A stretch of DNA of 50,133 bases from Veronia pacifica (lineage in GTDB: Bacteria; Pseudomonadota; Gammaproteobacteria; Enterobacterales; Vibrionaceae): positions 1 to 50,133 of the forward strand of contig NZ_LYBM01000038.1 of the NCBI RefSeq assembly GCF_001707825.1, given 5' to 3'. Every line of letters starts with the position of its first letter. The stretch's first letter is position 1. The notes under the pieces were generated by a model. That model had not been told where the DNA came from, ran no database searches, and saw only the letters and a list, made by a program, of their open reading frames with translations. The position numbers and the translations under genes are program-made. Positions 9,004-18,494 of the stretch are shown here, piece by piece.

Positions 9004-9044
9004 TCAAAGAGAGCGGTGAGCCAGTCAAGGCGTGTTATTTGTGG

Positions 9045-9075
9045 TAAAGCTGATTACTCATACATATCAGCTTTA
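9045..9075 (-). terminator. Stem-loop after DUF2235 gene
   Basis: TAAAGCTGAT at 9045-9054 pairs perfectly with ATCAGCTTTA at 9066-9075 (10 bp, 11-nt loop). It lies 13 nt beyond the stop of the leftward gene at 9088 and also after the rightward small ORF. There is no good T-run on either side, so it may be a weak or factor-assisted terminator. Confidence 0.4.
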
Positions 9076-9087
9076 TGACTACTCTCC

Positions 9088-10353
9088 TTATTTGACGAGA
9101 GACAAACATCCACTTTCTGTCTTGTATCGCAATCCTCCGTTTACCGTCTCAAAGCAAGAGGCGAAAGCGTCTTCCTTATGCCATTGGAACTCAAAAGGTG
9201 CTGGCGCAATGTGTCTCAGCCGTTCAATGACTGAATGGTGAACCTTGAGTAAGTTATTGTTATAGCCACTATAGCGGGAGTAAGCCGCCAGGTTTCGGTT
9301 TTGCTTCCGATATACTAATCCCCATAAACCAGACTCTGGATCATGTGTTTTATCCTTAATGTCGGCAAATACCTGAGTATTATCTGGTGTCAGGCGATAG
9401 GCTTCGATCTGATTTAACATCCAGTTCAAAGACACACCACTGATATGGGTGTCATCATATCCGCCACCAACGTCAGAATGTGCGCCTGCAAACCAGACTT
9501 CGTCAACAACGTCATCAATCACTATCCACGGACAGGTGCGGGTCAGATCAGGATTGGTCAGCAATACAGGGGTAAATATGCGGGCTCTGCTGTCATCAAT
9601 CGCTACAGCGTGCGCCGCTTTTTCAATATTACAAAGCTGGTCGCCATAACGTTGATTTGGGTCACGCCAGTTTTCCTCATAATCTGGAATACCCAGCGCC
9701 TCCACTGTATCCCACAATCCCATAAATTTTACATCGACTGGCACAGGGTCACGGCCCAATACGGCTTTGACTGCCTCTCGCCTCTCGTCTTCAGACTTTA
9801 TCCCCTTATATGCGTTATAAATTGCTTCGATGTAGGCGTATTTTTGCTTTTGTGGAATGGAGGAGAGGTCTGGAAGGCCAGCAACGTAAAGCATCGCGGC
9901 GAGTATTCTTGCTGCAAATGCACCGCGACTGAAGCCAAAAAGATAAATGTTATCGCCACGTTCATGGTGATAGTTTTCGGCTAGAAATAAGTACGCCTCC
10001 CTGACATCGTGTCCAATACCCCAGCCAAGTGCCATCCCCAAGACTCGCCCATCAGTTCCCACGCCTTTTATGTAACTTGAGCGAATGAAAGGCGTATTCT
10101 GGAGTGTCACAAGATTATGTAACTTAGAGACATTGGTATGACTGGACTCGTTATTCGCGGTGCCATCCAGAAACACAGTGAGGCTGACTGGACCTGAACT
10201 GTCGCTAACAGGGATATGATTGACGGCTGTCATTGACTGACAGGCTGAAAGCGCAGAAATGCACAGCATTGCAATGAGTATCCGAACACAGGGGATAAAT
10301 CTTGGCAGAGAATAAAAATAACGGACAGCCTGAACCGATGTCGTATTTTGCAT
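9088..10353 (-). CDS. DUF2235 alpha/beta-hydrolase lipoprotein
   Basis: 421 aa. A long N-terminus leads into a lipoprotein signal (ISALSAC; the lipidated Cys is ~38), placing it on a membrane facing the periplasm or surface. The body is a DUF2235 hydrolase: TVFLDGTANN near the start of the fold, the nucleophile elbow GFSRGAFAAR (Ser in GxSxG), the conserved FMGLWDTVEALG strand, and WFAGAHSDVGGGY, which carries the acid and glycine signature of the family. DUF2235 includes the Tle1 type VI phospholipase effectors, but no type VI gene, PAAR/VgrG or immunity gene is nearby. The substrate is unknown; a lipase or esterase is likely. The first ATG has a weak ribosome binding site. Confidence 0.82.
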   Translation of the reverse strand: MQNTTSVQAVRYFYSLPRFIPCVRILIAMLCISALSACQSMTAVNHIPVSDSSGPVSLTVFLDGTANNESSHTNVSKLHNLVTLQNTPFIRSSYIKGVGTDGRVLGMALGWGIGHDVREAYLFLAENYHHERGDNIYLFGFSRGAFAARILAAMLYVAGLPDLSSIPQKQKYAYIEAIYNAYKGIKSEDERREAVKAVLGRDPVPVDVKFMGLWDTVEALGIPDYEENWRDPNQRYGDQLCNIEKAAHAVAIDDSRARIFTPVLLTNPDLTRTCPWIVIDDVVDEVWFAGAHSDVGGGYDDTHISGVSLNWMLNQIEAYRLTPDNTQVFADIKDKTHDPESGLWGLVYRKQNRNLAAYSRYSGYNNNLLKVHHSVIERLRHIAPAPFEFQWHKEDAFASCFETVNGGLRYKTESGCLSLVK

Positions 10354-10615
10354 ACTTTATTTATAAGTTTTTATTTTTGATCATAGGCTTAGAATAGTAA
10401 ATTTTTAAACCTGCGCCTGTCTTATAACAAAGATCTTGCCACCTTGATCAGCATCGTGAACATATTTAGTGACTGTCCATATTCAATTTCACTAAAACGC
10501 CGGATCGACATGGTCAGAGATGAAATCTCTATGTTGTCTGTAGATAGTTTTTAGAAAATGAAATACCGGACAAATGAAAGACTGAGCAAATGATAGATAT
10601 TCTCTTAGGGGGCTA

Positions 10616-11095
10616 CTAACTAGGCCATGTATCCAGAAAGAGCTCCATAAGCTGACCTTTTGGTCCCTCATGGCCTACTGGCCGCCAGCCGTGTTTTTGA
10701 TAGAACTTTTTTCCACCTGTGTTGTTCCAATAAAAGCGTAATGTCGCTTTTTTGCAGCCTCTGGCTTTGAACGCATTCAATGCATATTGCTGCAACTGTT
10801 CCCCGAGTCCTTTATGGCGATACTCGGGGATCAGATAGAGCAAATTAATGTGACCAAACAAGACTCCTTCGTGATCCTCAAGCGCGTTCCTGAACTCTAC
10901 CTGTCCAATGCACTCACCTTTGTTCATCACGAGATAAAAACCGACGTCCGGGTGTGTGCTGATTGCCTGATACCAGTTCTTTGTGATGTCTTCATCGAAC
11001 CCTTCAGTATGACCAAAGCTTAACTGATAGGCATCTTTGCGGAAGCCAAGACACAGTGAAAGGTGGCGAGATAAATCGACGGGTACAAACTGCAT
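10616..11095 (-). CDS. GNAT-family N-acetyltransferase
   Basis: About 159 aa. The acetyl-CoA-binding loop is visible as YRHKGLGEQLQQYA (R/Q-x-x-G-x-G/A type), followed by the C-terminal FYQKHGWRPVG strand typical of GNATs. The substrate is unknown. Two adjacent ATG codons (11098 and 11095) are possible; the second is better spaced from AGGAG. Single gene, with 262 bp of unassigned sequence between it and the DUF2235 gene. Confidence 0.8.
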   Translation of the reverse strand: MQFVPVDLSRHLSLCLGFRKDAYQLSFGHTEGFDEDITKNWYQAISTHPDVGFYLVMNKGECIGQVEFRNALEDHEGVLFGHINLLYLIPEYRHKGLGEQLQQYALNAFKARGCKKATLRFYWNNTGGKKFYQKHGWRPVGHEGPKGQLMELFLDTWPS

Positions 11096-11147
11096 CATGG
11101 CTCCTGGGTTGAACGTTTATAGGCGAAGAACAATTACAATCACAGTG

Positions 11148-11720
11148 TTATTTAAAGTTTATACTCCCCGTTTCAACCAGTAACGTAAGTGTAGAAGCAG
11201 AGGTTGACTGGGTATTTACCAAGGTACCTTCTGCACCCAGGGGGAATGTTCTTGATACCAATGAATAGGTGTTTTTGCCCTCAATACCGCCGATATCTAC
11301 CTGCGCAAAAGCTTTTTTGAAGTTTGTAGAATGTCGGATATCTGGCGCATATATTTCGCCCAAATCCAGTGAAATAGAGTGACTATACTTAGGATCGATT
11401 TCAACCGTGATAATCGTCCCTTCGTTGCGGCCTTTGCCAAAACACGATGTCTTGTGTTCCACCTCAGAGTGAAGTCCCGATGTGTTGATGGCTAAATCAG
11501 GAACACACTTTCCTTGTGGCCGATAGCTAATGCGATGTGGCTCATCCATTGCGTGCTCAGCAATTTTTACCACCACGGTACCCTTGTCGATATTCACTGA
11601 GGGCGCAGAGAGATTCATCTCTGGTTGGCCGGAACACCCAATGGACAAAAAGCACAACAACAGGCAGCCACTTTTAAGATTTGCATTCACTTTTTTTACT
11701 GACGGTCTAGCTTTTGACAT
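11148..11720 (-). CDS. Hypothetical lipoprotein, 190 aa
   Basis: Basic N-terminus, hydrophobic stretch and lipobox LSIGC with the lipidated Cys at about residue 29. The mature part is mostly beta-strand-like, with two further Cys (GKCVPD and KTSCFG) that could form a disulphide in the periplasm. I recognise no domain. A clear AGAGGAC ribosome binding site precedes the ATG. It is followed leftward by the GNAT gene after 49 bp, so the two may share a transcript. Confidence 0.65.
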   Translation of the reverse strand: MSKARPSVKKVNANLKSGCLLLCFLSIGCSGQPEMNLSAPSVNIDKGTVVVKIAEHAMDEPHRISYRPQGKCVPDLAINTSGLHSEVEHKTSCFGKGRNEGTIITVEIDPKYSHSISLDLGEIYAPDIRHSTNFKKAFAQVDIGGIEGKNTYSLVSRTFPLGAEGTLVNTQSTSASTLTLLVETGSINFK

Positions 11721-11868
11721 ATGGTCCTCTGCCTTTTTTATTATTTTCTTCTCGCGGAAAATGTTAGCAAACCATGTTTACGACAGATGAAATATTATTT
11801 TGGTGTGACTCTAAAGGTAATTAAAAAGTGATTAGGTCTTTAGTGTGGAAATAAAAAATAGGGAAATT

Positions 11869-11893
11869 AAAACGGCTCGCTGAGAGCCGTTTT
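11869..11893 (-). terminator. Rho-independent terminator of the chemoreceptor gene
   Basis: On the minus strand AAAACGGCTC pairs with GAGCCGTTTT (10 bp, 5-nt loop), followed by AATTT. It starts 9 nt past the stop at 11902. Confidence 0.85.
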
Positions 11894-11901
11894 AAAGGTG
11901 G

Positions 11902-13881
11902 TCAGACTGTAAACTGATTCATTGAAGACTGGAGTTGTGCGTTGTTGGCATTAAGGTTTTGCGTTTCTTCGACTGCCTTATCCATCTTTCCTGCCGTCTC
12001 AGTGCTCAGGTCATTGACTCGGTTGACGTTCTGACTGATGTCCGCCACGACTTGCGTCTGTTCCGCAGTCGCGCAGGCAATCTGCTCTGCCTGAGCTTGA
12101 ATACCCGTGATAGCGTCCATCATTTTTTCAAGCAATTGGGTCTGTTCACGTGCGCTTTCAACGGTATCGTTGGCCTGACTGCGGTTTTGCGACATGACAG
12201 CATCAACCTGATGGGTCTGGCTTTGCAGTTTTTCGATGATCTCGCGAATGCTTATAGTCGATTCCTGAGTTTTGCTTGCCAGGTTTCGAACCTCTGATGC
12301 CACGACTGCAAAACCTCGGCCCTGATCTCCTGCCCGAGCCGCTTCAATCGCTGCGTTGAGAGCCAGCAGGTTGGTTTGCTCGGCGATATCACCAATGACA
12401 TTCAGAATCTGACCGATTTGATCGACATCCTGCCGTAACTGAGTCACCATTTGTTCAGCCGAGATAATATCAGCCGTCAACTGCTCAACTTTTGACGTTG
12501 ATGCAGAGACACTGGCTTTACCGTTCGAGACCAATGTTTCTGCATCTGAGGTCATCTCCCGGGTACGATCTGCATTGTTTGAAATCTCATTCACAGCATG
12601 GCCCATCTCGGTGGCGGCGGCAGCAATAAGTTCCAGCTCATTTTTCTGAGCATTAATGGCGTCGTGGGTATCTACGACAACCCGCTGCATTTCTTCGCTG
12701 TTTTGTTGAACCGCCCCCGCCAGTGTTGTGCTGTCAGAAACCAGATGATGTATTTTTTCAGTGAACAGATTGAACGCGCTCGCGACCTGTCCAACTTCAT
12801 CCTTACGTTCGTTGTCGAGGCGTTGTCGTAAATCGCCATCACCTTGCGCAATTTCGCGCATCGCTTCCGCGGCATTGTTCAGCGGGAGCAGTGCTCGCTT
12901 GGCGAATACGCCAATGGCTGCAACAAGCATGGAGAGACAGACAGCAGCAAAGAATAATGCGCTCATTGTCGCCGATTTAACAGGCTCGTTTATCAAGGTG
13001 GCAGGTACCATTAATGCCAAAGACCATTGCATATTAGGCCATTCTGACTTAATGGTGCGAACTGCAAGCACTTGCTCCTGTCCCATCCAGGTAACATGCT
13101 TAAAGGCGGTTTGATATTGAGCATCAACATTGACCAAAGATGAAAATCCTTCGCCCTGCTGATCCAATTTATTCAAGGTCAGCGACTTTAATTCCTCAGG
13201 TTTCTTACCTGAGAAGAGAACGACGTCGCCTTTTTCGTTGAAGACAAATGGAATGCCTGCTCCTTGATACCTGAGGTCGTCGAGTAGACTCTTTTGAATC
13301 CCGGTAACATCAATATCTGCTCCGCCAATGTAAAGCAGTTTTCCGGTCTGATCGTATACTGGCGAGTAAATTGCGCCACTGAGATTACCCGTCCGGATAT
13401 CAATCGCGGTAGTGAGCCATGGTTTCTTTTCTTTGATTGAACGCTGCCACCAAGGTCTTGATTTGAGATTGACCTTAGGGTCGAAATAGCGACCTGATAA
13501 GTCATAGTACTCGCCTGTACTACCAACGGCGAAAAAGGTAGTGATTAGCTTTTGGTCCTGATCAGCCAGTGTTTTGATATCGCCCTGAATTTTTTTGAAA
13601 AGAGGGGTATCGTAGGGGATATCTTCGCTGGTTCTTTGTTGAGCAAAAGTACGAATATCACTATTGCTAAGAAATACATCGACGATGGCTTGATAGCGCT
13701 GGAAATAACCTCTGGCAAATTCCGCTTTATCGGAGATTTGCTCTGAAAGCGCGCTATGTGCGTTTTCTTCGGTTAAATCCGAGATCTGGCAAACAGCAAT
13801 CCATGTGGCAATACCAGCGATAATTATCGCAAGAAAACTGGTTCCAAAAATCAGTTTCCTAACAATAGACATATTTTTCAT
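11902..13881 (-). CDS. Methyl-accepting chemotaxis protein with Cache sensor
   Basis: 659 aa from ATG 13881, which has AAAGGAG six nt upstream; an in-frame ATG 10 codons earlier lacks a site. Order: transmembrane helix ~7-28, periplasmic double-Cache domain ~35-280 ([15 protein letters not shown] and the later IYSPVYD strand), second helix ~290-310, HAMP ~312-365, then the signalling coiled coil with the invariant hairpin motif [20 protein letters not shown] near ~500. It senses a small molecule and controls CheA. The SRPWWQ segment resembles but does not match exactly the R-x-W-Y pattern of amino-acid-binding Cache domains, so I do not name a ligand. No CheR-binding pentapeptide at the C-terminus. 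Confidence 0.93.
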   Translation of the reverse strand: MKNMSIVRKLIFGTSFLAIIIAGIATWIAVCQISDLTEENAHSALSEQISDKAEFARGYFQRYQAIVDVFLSNSDIRTFAQQRTSEDIPYDTPLFKKIQGDIKTLADQDQKLITTFFAVGSTGEYYDLSGRYFDPKVNLKSRPWWQRSIKEKKPWLTTAIDIRTGNLSGAIYSPVYDQTGKLLYIGGADIDVTGIQKSLLDDLRYQGAGIPFVFNEKGDVVLFSGKKPEELKSLTLNKLDQQGEGFSSLVNVDAQYQTAFKHVTWMGQEQVLAVRTIKSEWPNMQWSLALMVPATLINEPVKSATMSALFFAAVCLSMLVAAIGVFAKRALLPLNNAAEAMREIAQGDGDLRQRLDNERKDEVGQVASAFNLFTEKIHHLVSDSTTLAGAVQQNSEEMQRVVVDTHDAINAQKNELELIAAAATEMGHAVNEISNNADRTREMTSDAETLVSNGKASVSASTSKVEQLTADIISAEQMVTQLRQDVDQIGQILNVIGDIAEQTNLLALNAAIEAARAGDQGRGFAVVASEVRNLASKTQESTISIREIIEKLQSQTHQVDAVMSQNRSQANDTVESAREQTQLLEKMMDAITGIQAQAEQIACATAEQTQVVADISQNVNRVNDLSTETAGKMDKAVEETQNLNANNAQLQSSMNQFTV

Positions 13882-14318
13882 TCCCGACTCCTTTGAAGGG
13901 GATAATGGCAAGTCCGTTTTGTACGGATCTGGGTATAAGCGTTTTACTTCGGGAGGTATGGGTTATATTTCTCCATTGCCGTCAATATTGCCCCAAGAAT
14001 CCCCAGTGCATATCAACAATAAGAGAAAAAGTGAACCAAGATCTCTTCATGGAAATAAAAAGATTGTTTCATGAAGTAAGTTTTACATTACGTTTTACGT
14101 AACAGTTATCAGTAGAGCAGATGGTGAGCGAGAGTTTACCGGGGGATATGGCGTTCTTCGACAATGAAGTGCCACTTAGAATCTTCGTTTATATACAAAA
14201 TCACAGGGTCAGGCAAATACGTTGTTTGTGTCATTGTATTCTTTGCCTGACACACGTGAATATAAAATCTGGCTTATCAATTATTGGTATCAGTCAACTA
14301 AAGGCTGTTATTAAAAAC
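13882..14318. other. Intergenic region between exporter and chemoreceptor genes
   Basis: No convincing gene. It contains a perfect 10-bp inverted repeat: GTCAGGCAAA at 14208-14217 and TTTGCCTGAC at 14242-14251, about 70 nt past the exporter stop. It may serve as that gene's 3' hairpin, although no T-run follows. The chemoreceptor promoter must lie in the left part. Confidence 0.5.
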
Positions 14319-15221
14319 CTACCTTGTTGAATTAGCGTGTTGATGTTTTGCCGACGTATTTTGCTTTTTTACTGGCCCTATAACAATCATCAGTATCCCA
14401 CACAGAAACAAACCACAGGCGATAATTTGAGGATTTGTAAGTGTCTCGCCATACATCAGATATCCGCTGAGCAGAGCAAAGATCGGTACCAAAAGGGTCA
14501 GCGGTGCTACGGTACTCAAAGGGTATCGAATCAGTAAATTATTAAACACCCAGTATCCGAAAAGGGTAGTGGGGTAGGCTTGAAATAGTATCGCCATACT
14601 TGTGTCCACATCCCACGCATGAAATGACTCTATTATCACAGCATCACCATTTATGAACAGGGTGAGAAGAACAAGCGGTATTGGAGCGAACGCCATTCCC
14701 CACACATTAAATGCAAAGGCCTGCTTCACTTTTGCTGATTTCACAATGACACCAACCAATGCCCACGAAATGGCCGAAAGCGTCACCAGAATAAGTCCAA
14801 ATAGAGTCACGTTACCGTTGGTGTAGATAACTGACACTATTAGCCCTGCGATGGCAAAGGAGACGCCAAACAGCTTTCTTTTTGAGAGTCTTTCATTAAA
14901 AAAGAATACACCGACAAGAATGCTGAACAGTACATTTGTTTGCATCAGAACGGATGACATGCCAGATGATAATCCTGCAGTAATAGACCACGATGCCATG
15001 CCCCACACACCGACACCGAAAACGACACCATAAGCGACGAGGTAGCGCCATGCTACGTCGGGTTTGCGGATAAAAAAGATCATAGGAATAACTGCTGCTG
15101 TGAAACGCGCTGCTGTGGCGAGTAATGGATCGACAGCAGACACGCCCATCTTGATCATTGAAAAGTTAAAGCCCCATATCAGCATAACCAATGTTGCCAG
15201 AGCTAAGTCGCGTGTTGACAT
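14319..15221 (-). CDS. DMT-superfamily (EamA) transporter, probable metabolite exporter
   Basis: 300 aa with about ten hydrophobic helices in two EamA repeats, the standard 5+5 DMT layout. The first repeat shows the MLIWGFNFSMIK motif near its start. The C-terminus is short and basic. Relatives export amino acids and related metabolites; the substrate here is unknown. AAGGAG precedes the ATG. It diverges from the MocR-type gene at 15401, an arrangement usual for a regulator and its target. Confidence 0.88.
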   Translation of the reverse strand: MSTRDLALATLVMLIWGFNFSMIKMGVSAVDPLLATAARFTAAVIPMIFFIRKPDVAWRYLVAYGVVFGVGVWGMASWSITAGLSSGMSSVLMQTNVLFSILVGVFFFNERLSKRKLFGVSFAIAGLIVSVIYTNGNVTLFGLILVTLSAISWALVGVIVKSAKVKQAFAFNVWGMAFAPIPLVLLTLFINGDAVIIESFHAWDVDTSMAILFQAYPTTLFGYWVFNNLLIRYPLSTVAPLTLLVPIFALLSGYLMYGETLTNPQIIACGLFLCGILMIVIGPVKKQNTSAKHQHANSTR

Positions 15222-15277
15222 TGTTTCTCCTTAATCCGCGATACTGTTTGCTCAGTATGAACAGCATTTTTCTTTAG

Positions 15278-15410
15278 GTACAGATACAGATAAAGCAATA
15301 AATATCAGTACAGTTTGTAATGTGAGTACCACATTAATCTATAAAAATATCCGTTTAGTCTTATCTGAAAAAAGCGTACAGTTTTCTAAATGGATAAAAT
15401 ATGGGTACAG
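15278..15410. promoter_or_regulatory. Four GTACAG direct repeats in the exporter/MocR divergent region
   Basis: The hexamer GTACAG, each time followed by A or T, occurs at 15278-15283, 15308-15313, 15376-15381 and 15405-15410, all in the same orientation. The spacing is 30, 68 and 29 bp, so they form two pairs about three helical turns apart. MocR-type regulators are known to bind direct repeats, so these are candidate operators. The last copy lies inside the proposed MocR start region. Confidence 0.5.
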
Positions 15411-16791
15411 ATAGGATGCGATACAAACAGCTGGCAGAATCTTTCATCAGAGATATTAATGATGGCAAGTTAACGCGGGGGAGTAAAATGCCATCGTTGA
15501 GGATGCTGGCTAATCAGCATGCAGTCAGTGTTTCGACGGCAGTCAGTTGTTATCAGGAACTGGAGTCTCTGGGTTGGATAATTTCTCGCCCAAAAGCAGG
15601 CTTTTATGTCGCGGCAAAACCCCTGCAGCATTGCAATAGGCCTGATCTTCTGCAGTTTGTCAGTCAGGTCACTGAACCCACTACCAACATCGTACAGCCT
15701 AACCCATTGAATGGGCCTCTTGGTGTATCCAGTACAACAATGGACAGCAAAGCAAAAACGGCTATTGAGAGGAGCTTTCGCTGCGCTTTCAAAAGGCTCG
15801 ACGATCGTCTGAGTCACTACCCGGATTATCAGGGGGAGCCATTACTGCGGCAGGCACTTTCACAACATTTTTCTCATCACGGGTTTGCATTCAAATCAAA
15901 TGAGCTGGTTATTACAGGCGGCTGTATGTCGGGAGTGAAGACAGCATTGGAAATATGTACCTCAGCGGGTGATGCCGTCGCCATTAGTTCTCCATGCTTT
16001 AACGGGCTTATCACCCTTCTGGCGACCATGGGGCGGAAAATAGTTGAGATCCCCTCAACAGAGAGTGGGATAGATCTTGACCAACTTGAGTGTCATCTTG
16101 AGCAAGGCCACATCAAGGCAGGGTTGTTTTGCACTACCCATATGAATCCGCAGGGCATTACCATGTCAATTGAACAGAAAAAGCGGCTGGTGGCGTTGGC
16201 AACTAAGTTTCGAACCCCCATTATTGAAGATGACGTGTACATTGAATTGTCTCATCAGGAAACATTCCCATTACCCGCAAAGTACTTTGACCGACACGGC
16301 TATATTTTGTGGTGCGGTTCGATTTCGAAAACACTCTCTCCCTCTTATCGATTGGGATGGTGTCTACCCGGGCGTATCTCACAGAATTCATCGATTTGTT
16401 CGCTGCGGGCAGTTATGGAATCTCCAGTCAGATTCAACTGACATTGGCAGACTTCATTTTAAACGGTAACTATTCTGCCTATTTACGACGAAAAAGATTT
16501 CAATTACAGGCCAGTAAACGGGAATACACCGCTTACCTAACCAATGAACTTGGCGATAAAATTCGTATCAGCCAGCCTGATGGAGGGTTGGTGCTTTGGC
16601 TCCAGATCCCCGGAGTGGATTCTGAGCGTTTGAACAAACACCTTGCTGAAGCATGTGTAGATGTCAGGCATGGCGCGTTGTTCACGTCTTTGAATTTATA
16701 TCGAGATTGCTTTCGGATTAATATGGGTCACGATTTTACCGAGCCCGCACAAAGCGAACTGAAAAAGTTGGTTTCGGCCATTAATAATTGA
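15401..16791 (+). pseudogene. MocR-type (GntR + aminotransferase) regulator, broken by a frameshift
   Basis: Residues ~5-70 are a GntR winged helix (KMPSLRMLANQHAVSVSTA); the rest is a fold-type I aminotransferase domain with the PLP lysine in SISKTLSPSYRLGW. The first frame ends at 16441 after an unrelated tail. The missing domain continues in another frame to 16791. Adding one base after 16375 (CGT-ATCTC to CGTTATCTC) restores the expected PGRYLTEF and joins the halves into ~463 residues, the normal MocR length. So there is a one-base deletion, either a true mutation or a sequencing error. If intact it would be expected to regulate the divergent exporter. Confidence 0.85.
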
Positions 16792-17242
16792 GACTAAGAG
16801 CTTTTGCGTTGGTGGCATTCCAGCAATAGTAACTGTATTTGCTACATTCTTTGTACAAAATAAAACCGTGTCTCTGGTACAAAGATGCAGAAGGGTTGCC
16901 ATGAAAAACGGCAAGCCGAATGCCAGTTGGTGATTCCGCGAACATTTTCTGAAGGCGTTTAACGACAGCAGTGCCAATACCTCTGTTTCTGAAATCGGCA
17001 GAGACAAAGAACTTACGTAAAAATGTCACCTCATCTTCCTTTTCCAGACAAAAAAATCCAGCTCTTTCACCATTGTACAAAATGATAACTGGCGGCGTTT
17101 TACGCCATTCTTCGTTGTAAAGTTGGTGTTGAAAATCGGTGTCCCAGCCAAAATGTCTAGTTATATAGGCGCACTCGCAATCAGTCCGAAGGTCAAATGC
17201 CCAGTTTTTATCTTCTTTTTTGGCAGCTCTAAATGTGATCAT
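16781..17242 (-). CDS. GNAT-family N-acetyltransferase
   Basis: 153 aa. The acetyl-CoA loop FRNRGIGTAVVKRL is at ~85-98, preceded by the LRKFFVSADF strand; the C-terminal SLYQRHGFILYKE strand is also typical. Substrate unknown. GGAAG precedes the ATG by about 9 nt. It runs convergently into the MocR gene and overlaps its 3' end by 11 bp. Confidence 0.82.
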   Translation of the reverse strand: MITFRAAKKEDKNWAFDLRTDCECAYITRHFGWDTDFQHQLYNEEWRKTPPVIILYNGERAGFFCLEKEDEVTFLRKFFVSADFRNRGIGTAVVKRLQKMFAESPTGIRLAVFHGNPSASLYQRHGFILYKECSKYSYYCWNATNAKALSLNY

Positions 17243-17398
17243 AGTTTCATTCTTCCATTTTTTTCAATAAGTTAACGCTAAATGGTCACCGGAAATACAC
17301 TCATGATCATGACAGTTTATTTTTTCCGACATATTTCACAACAAGAATTATTTGATTTATATATATTTCATATATGTTTTATATACAAAGTGTCGACT

Positions 17399-17623
17399 AT
17401 GGGTATTGTTAAGATTTCTGAAGACCTTCACGAAGAAATTCGAAAGGCCAGTAGTGTCATGTCGCGTTCAATTAACTCTCAGGCAGAGTTTTGGATCAAA
17501 ATGGGTATGCAGGCGGAGCTTCATCCCAATCTGTCGTTTAATGACTTGGTGGCTCAGATGATGAGTCAGGCCAAAGTCTGTACCGATAATCTGGCATCTA
17601 AACCGGATCAAGCTGATGACTAG
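17399..17623 (+). CDS. ParD-like antitoxin-family protein
   Basis: 74 aa from ATG 17399; the frame is open further upstream but that part is low-quality sequence (Phe/His/Ile-rich). The protein opens with GIVKISEDLHEEIRKAS and continues with MSRSINSQAEFWIKMG, a ribbon-helix-helix pattern matching the ParD_like family as I know it. Such proteins are DNA-binding and often autorepress. The last codons overlap the next gene, a methionine aminopeptidase, by 8 bp, so the two are translationally coupled. An AT-rich stretch with TATATATTTCATATATG lies just upstream and may be promoter or operator. Confidence 0.72.
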   Translation: MGIVKISEDLHEEIRKASSVMSRSINSQAEFWIKMGMQAELHPNLSFNDLVAQMMSQAKVCTDNLASKPDQADD

Positions 17624-18392
17624 ACCCGTGAATATTAAGTCACAGCAAGAGATTATGCTGATGAATAGGGCAGGCCAGTTACTTGCCACGGTTTTCAGAA
17701 TGCTGGACAGCATAGTCAAACCGGGAATAACCACGATGGCTATCAATGATTGTGTTGAGTCATTCATTGTGAATGAACTGCGAGCACGTCCAGCGAGTAA
17801 GGGACAGTACGACTACCAGTTTGTACTCAATTCATCGCTTAATGATGTGGTATGTCACGGTGTCCCGAGCAGCAACCAGAAATTAAAAGACAGCGATATC
17901 TTGAACATTGATATCACGCTGGAGAAAGATGGCTTTATTGCTGATTCAAGTAAAATGTATCTTATGCCACATGCAACTCCCCTCGCTCGACATCTATCAG
18001 AGGTCACTTATCAGGCAATGTGGAAAGGCATTGAGCAGGTAAAGCCGGGTGCAACACTTGGGGATATTGGCCATGCTATTCAGCGATATGCGGTGAGTCA
18101 TGGCTATAGCATTGTGCGTGAGTACTGTGGTCATGGTATTGGCCGAGAAATGCATGAAGCGCCTCAGATACTGCACTATGGTGAGCCGGGGACAGGAATG
18201 ACGCTGAAACCGGGTATGACGTTCACGATTGAGCCGATGGTGAACCAGGGGAGCGCCAAAGTGAAAACGAAGAGAGATGGCTGGACAGTTGTCACCCGTG
18301 ATAAAAAGCTTTCCGCCCAGTGGGAACATACAGTATTGGTTACTGGCTCCGGCTATAAGGTGCTGACGTTGCGTGAAGAAGAAAAGTGTTAA
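17616..18392 (+). CDS. map: Type I methionine aminopeptidase, accessory copy
   Basis: 258 aa, normal MetAP-I length. Catalytic His81 (CHGVP) and all five metal ligands are present: Asp99 (NIDIT), Asp110 (IADSS), His173 (GHGIG), Glu206 (TIEPM) and Glu237 (QWEHT). It should remove the initiator Met from nascent proteins. The glycine before the second Asp in most relatives (GDTS) is Ala here. The housekeeping map normally neighbours rpsB, absent here, so this is probably a second copy. It starts inside the ParD-like gene (ATG 17616, stop of the other at 17623), pointing to a functional pair. Confidence 0.9.
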   Translation: MTRPVNIKSQQEIMLMNRAGQLLATVFRMLDSIVKPGITTMAINDCVESFIVNELRARPASKGQYDYQFVLNSSLNDVVCHGVPSSNQKLKDSDILNIDITLEKDGFIADSSKMYLMPHATPLARHLSEVTYQAMWKGIEQVKPGATLGDIGHAIQRYAVSHGYSIVREYCGHGIGREMHEAPQILHYGEPGTGMTLKPGMTFTIEPMVNQGSAKVKTKRDGWTVVTRDKKLSAQWEHTVLVTGSGYKVLTLREEEKC

Positions 18393-18494
18393 AACGCTTT
18401 TGGTCGTTTCTTTTGGTAGGTTAATGCGTCGTAGGTTCAGACTGTATCTATCTTGAGTAAAGTGCTGAATGGTTCGTGCGAGGTGAAGTTAGCC

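Noticed and set aside
9445-9984. 179-aa plus-strand frame inside the DUF2235 gene
   Set aside because: Fully inside a clear gene on the other strand, with no recognisable domain.
9088-10353. Type VI effector-immunity pair
   Set aside because: No VgrG, PAAR or immunity-like gene is next to the DUF2235 gene, and it has a lipoprotein signal.
17282-17398. N-terminal extension of the ParD-like protein from the upstream start
   Set aside because: The extra 39 residues are Phe/Ile/His-rich, come from AT-rich promoter-like DNA and precede the conserved GIVKISEDLH start.
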